NCBI GenBank assembly: GCA_963665215.2 | Contig: CAXXWW010000009.1 | Location: 1-52,602 of the forward strand | From: G963665215 sp963665215 | GTDB lineage: Bacteria > Chloroflexota > Dehalococcoidia > Lucifugimonadales > CAUZJF01 | Direction: 5' to 3' | DNA length: 52,602 nucleotides | Shown here: positions 51,391 to 52,602 of the stretch, one piece after another | How the letters are laid out: every line of letters starts with the position of its first letter | Position numbering within the stretch: the first letter of the stretch is position 1 | The notes under the pieces: model-generated | What the model was told of the DNA's origin: nothing | Database searches by the model: none | What the model saw: only the letters and a program-made list of their open reading frames with translations | Translations under genes and position numbers: made by a program

Positions 51391-52602
51391 ATGACCACAT
51401 ACACTGACCCGCGGGTCAAACAGTCGATGGAGATATACGAGCGTGCCGGCCGGCTCATCCCCGGCCGGACCCAGCTAATCAGTCGCCGGGCCAGTAGCTT
51501 CGCCAACGGCGTCAGCCCTGGCTACGCCCGGAGCGCCAAGGGGTCGCGCTTCATCGACGTGGACGGCCACGAGTACATCGACTGGGTAAATGCGGTTAGC
51601 GCGGTGATCCTCGGACACGCAGACGAGGTGGTCGACCAGGCCGTCAAGGAGCAGATCGACCTGGGGAGCATCTACACCGTCAACAGCCCCCTGGAGGTGG
51701 AGCTGGCGGAGGAGCTCGTCGACACCATCCCCAGCGCAGAGATGGTCCGCTATACGAAGGGCGGCGGCGAGGCGTGCGCGGTGGCGGCGCGCATCGCGCG
51801 GGGCGCCACCGGCAAGGACGTGGTCATCTTCTCCGGGTATCACGGCTGGCACGACTGGTACCAGTCGGCTAACTACCTGGTCGACCCCGAGTCCGGCGAG
51901 TTCCCCTTCGCGGGAATAGAGCCCATCGGAGTCCCCAAGGTACTGGCGGGTACTGCCATACCCTTCGCCGACGGCGACCTGGCGGGGGTGGAGCGGCTGC
52001 TTGTGGAGCACAGCGGCGAGGTGGCGGCCATAATGATGGAGCCTCTTCGCTCCGAGGTCCCGGCGGCGGGCTATCTCGAGGCGGTCAAGGAGGCGGCGCG
52101 CGCCCACGGCGCTGTCCTGATCTTCGACGAGGTGTCCTGCGGCTGGCGCATCGCCGTGGGTGGAGCGCAGGAGTACCTTGGCGTGGTGCCCGACATGACC
52201 GTGGTCGCGAAGTGCATGTCCAACGGTTACCCCATGGGTGCCGTCGTAGGATCGCGGGACGTCATCGAGCCGGCTGGCCGCATGTTCATCTCGAGCTCCT
52301 ACTGGTCGGACAACATCGGCCTGGCGGCGTCGATAACCACGATACGGGAGCTCAAGCGACGGGACTCTCCGGCCCGGTTCCGAGAGATCGGAGAGAGCCT
52401 GCGGCAGGCTCTGACCGAGGCCATAGACTCCGTGGGGATCTCGGGCAGGGTTACCGGTCTCCACACGGGCCCGACCATCACCCTGGACCTGCCCGACGAG
52501 TCGCTGCGGCCCAAGGTAAACACGCTCTTCACCCAGGAGATGGCGCGCCGCGGGGTACACTGCCCGGTCTCCTTCAAGGCGACCCTGGCGCACACCGAGG
52601 CG
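51391..52602 (+). CDS. Class III aminotransferase (glutamate-1-semialdehyde aminomutase-like), 3' end beyond window
   Basis: A continuous frame of 404 codons from ATG 51391 to the right edge. Segments: VDGHEYIDWVNAVSAVILGHA, VRYTKGGGEACAVAARIARGATGKDVVIFSGYHGWHDWYQS (PLP phosphate and ring contact), MMEPLRSEVPAAGYLEAVKEAARAHGAVLIFDEVSCGWRI (DEV), and VVAKCMSNGYPMGAVVG, which holds the PLP lysine. GSA-aminomutase homologues usually read GKVIGGG here, so it is more likely an aminotransferase of a different substrate than true HemL. GGAG lies 11 bases upstream of the start. Confidence 0.85.
   Translation, partial: MTTYTDPRVKQSMEIYERAGRLIPGRTQLISRRASSFANGVSPGYARSAKGSRFIDVDGHEYIDWVNAVSAVILGHADEVVDQAVKEQIDLGSIYTVNSPLEVELAEELVDTIPSAEMVRYTKGGGEACAVAARIARGATGKDVVIFSGYHGWHDWYQSANYLVDPESGEFPFAGIEPIGVPKVLAGTAIPFADGDLAGVERLLVEHSGEVAAIMMEPLRSEVPAAGYLEAVKEAARAHGAVLIFDEVSCGWRIAVGGAQEYLGVVPDMTVVAKCMSNGYPMGAVVGSRDVIEPAGRMFISSSYWSDNIGLAASITTIRELKRRDSPARFREIGESLRQALTEAIDSVGISGRVTGLHTGPTITLDLPDESLRPKVNTLFTQEMARRGVHCPVSFKATLAHTEA

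Noticed and set aside
1..52602. CRISPR array, tRNA or rRNA genes
   Set aside because: No regularly spaced repeats of CRISPR type and no cloverleaf or rRNA-like sequence was recognised by eye; a tRNAscan-type search would be decisive.

Overview
The window looks like a GC-rich bacterial chromosome segment, most likely from an uncultured member of the Chloroflexota (Dehalococcoidia/SAR202-like). This is inferred from the adenosylcobalamin-dependent ribonucleotide reductase with NrdR, the rsmH-ftsA-ftsZ cluster without mur genes, the SDR-rich gene content and the dispersed intergenic repeats. No rRNA, tRNA or CRISPR array was seen, and taxonomy cannot be proven from this sequence alone.

Region 1 (1-18.2 kb) is a decaying defence island full of insertion sequences. 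It holds a phospholipase-D/SNF2 helicase (cut by the left edge), an HEPN-domain protein just upstream of it, an IS1380-family transposase, RNase D, a standalone HsdR-N nuclease-like protein cut by an IS, a large adenine-methyltransferase gene cut twice by ISs, a HigBA toxin-antitoxin pair directly upstream of that methyltransferase, and a chimeric ORF joining the tail of a serine recombinase to the tail of a type ISP restriction-modification enzyme. Two near-identical 1719-bp IS1380-family copies (8960-10678 and 16010-17728) lie in direct orientation, and a 1983-bp IS1182-family element (10704-12686) with a clear AATGTT target duplication sits in the methyltransferase gene. A SAM methyltransferase is cut by the right-hand IS1380 copy.

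Region 2 (18.4-38.8 kb) is mostly conserved housekeeping DNA: birA, a MazG-like pyrophosphohydrolase, two SDR genes (one active-looking, one lacking the catalytic Tyr/Lys), DUF167, yggT-proC, pdxA (probable ATT start), nrdJ, nrdR, ftsZ, ftsA, rsmH, mog, trmD, rplS, priA, an AAC(3)-like remnant and a D-2-hydroxyacid dehydrogenase.

Region 3 (38.9-52.6 kb) is accessory and transport DNA: a remnant of a molybdenum-storage-protein-like kinase next to a tungstate ABC transporter (tupABC), a MarR regulator with a good promoter followed by a heterodimeric ABC exporter pair, a small basic protein, an ECF sigma factor, signal peptidase I, an NAD-dependent epimerase and a class III aminotransferase cut by the right edge.

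Regions 2 and 3 are strewn with short non-coding repeats: five copies of a roughly 150-bp MITE-like element with terminal inverted repeats, two inverted copies of another 150-bp element, a small CCTGAGCCTGTCGAAGG-type unit that has also entered the nrdJ reading frame, and several hairpin families.
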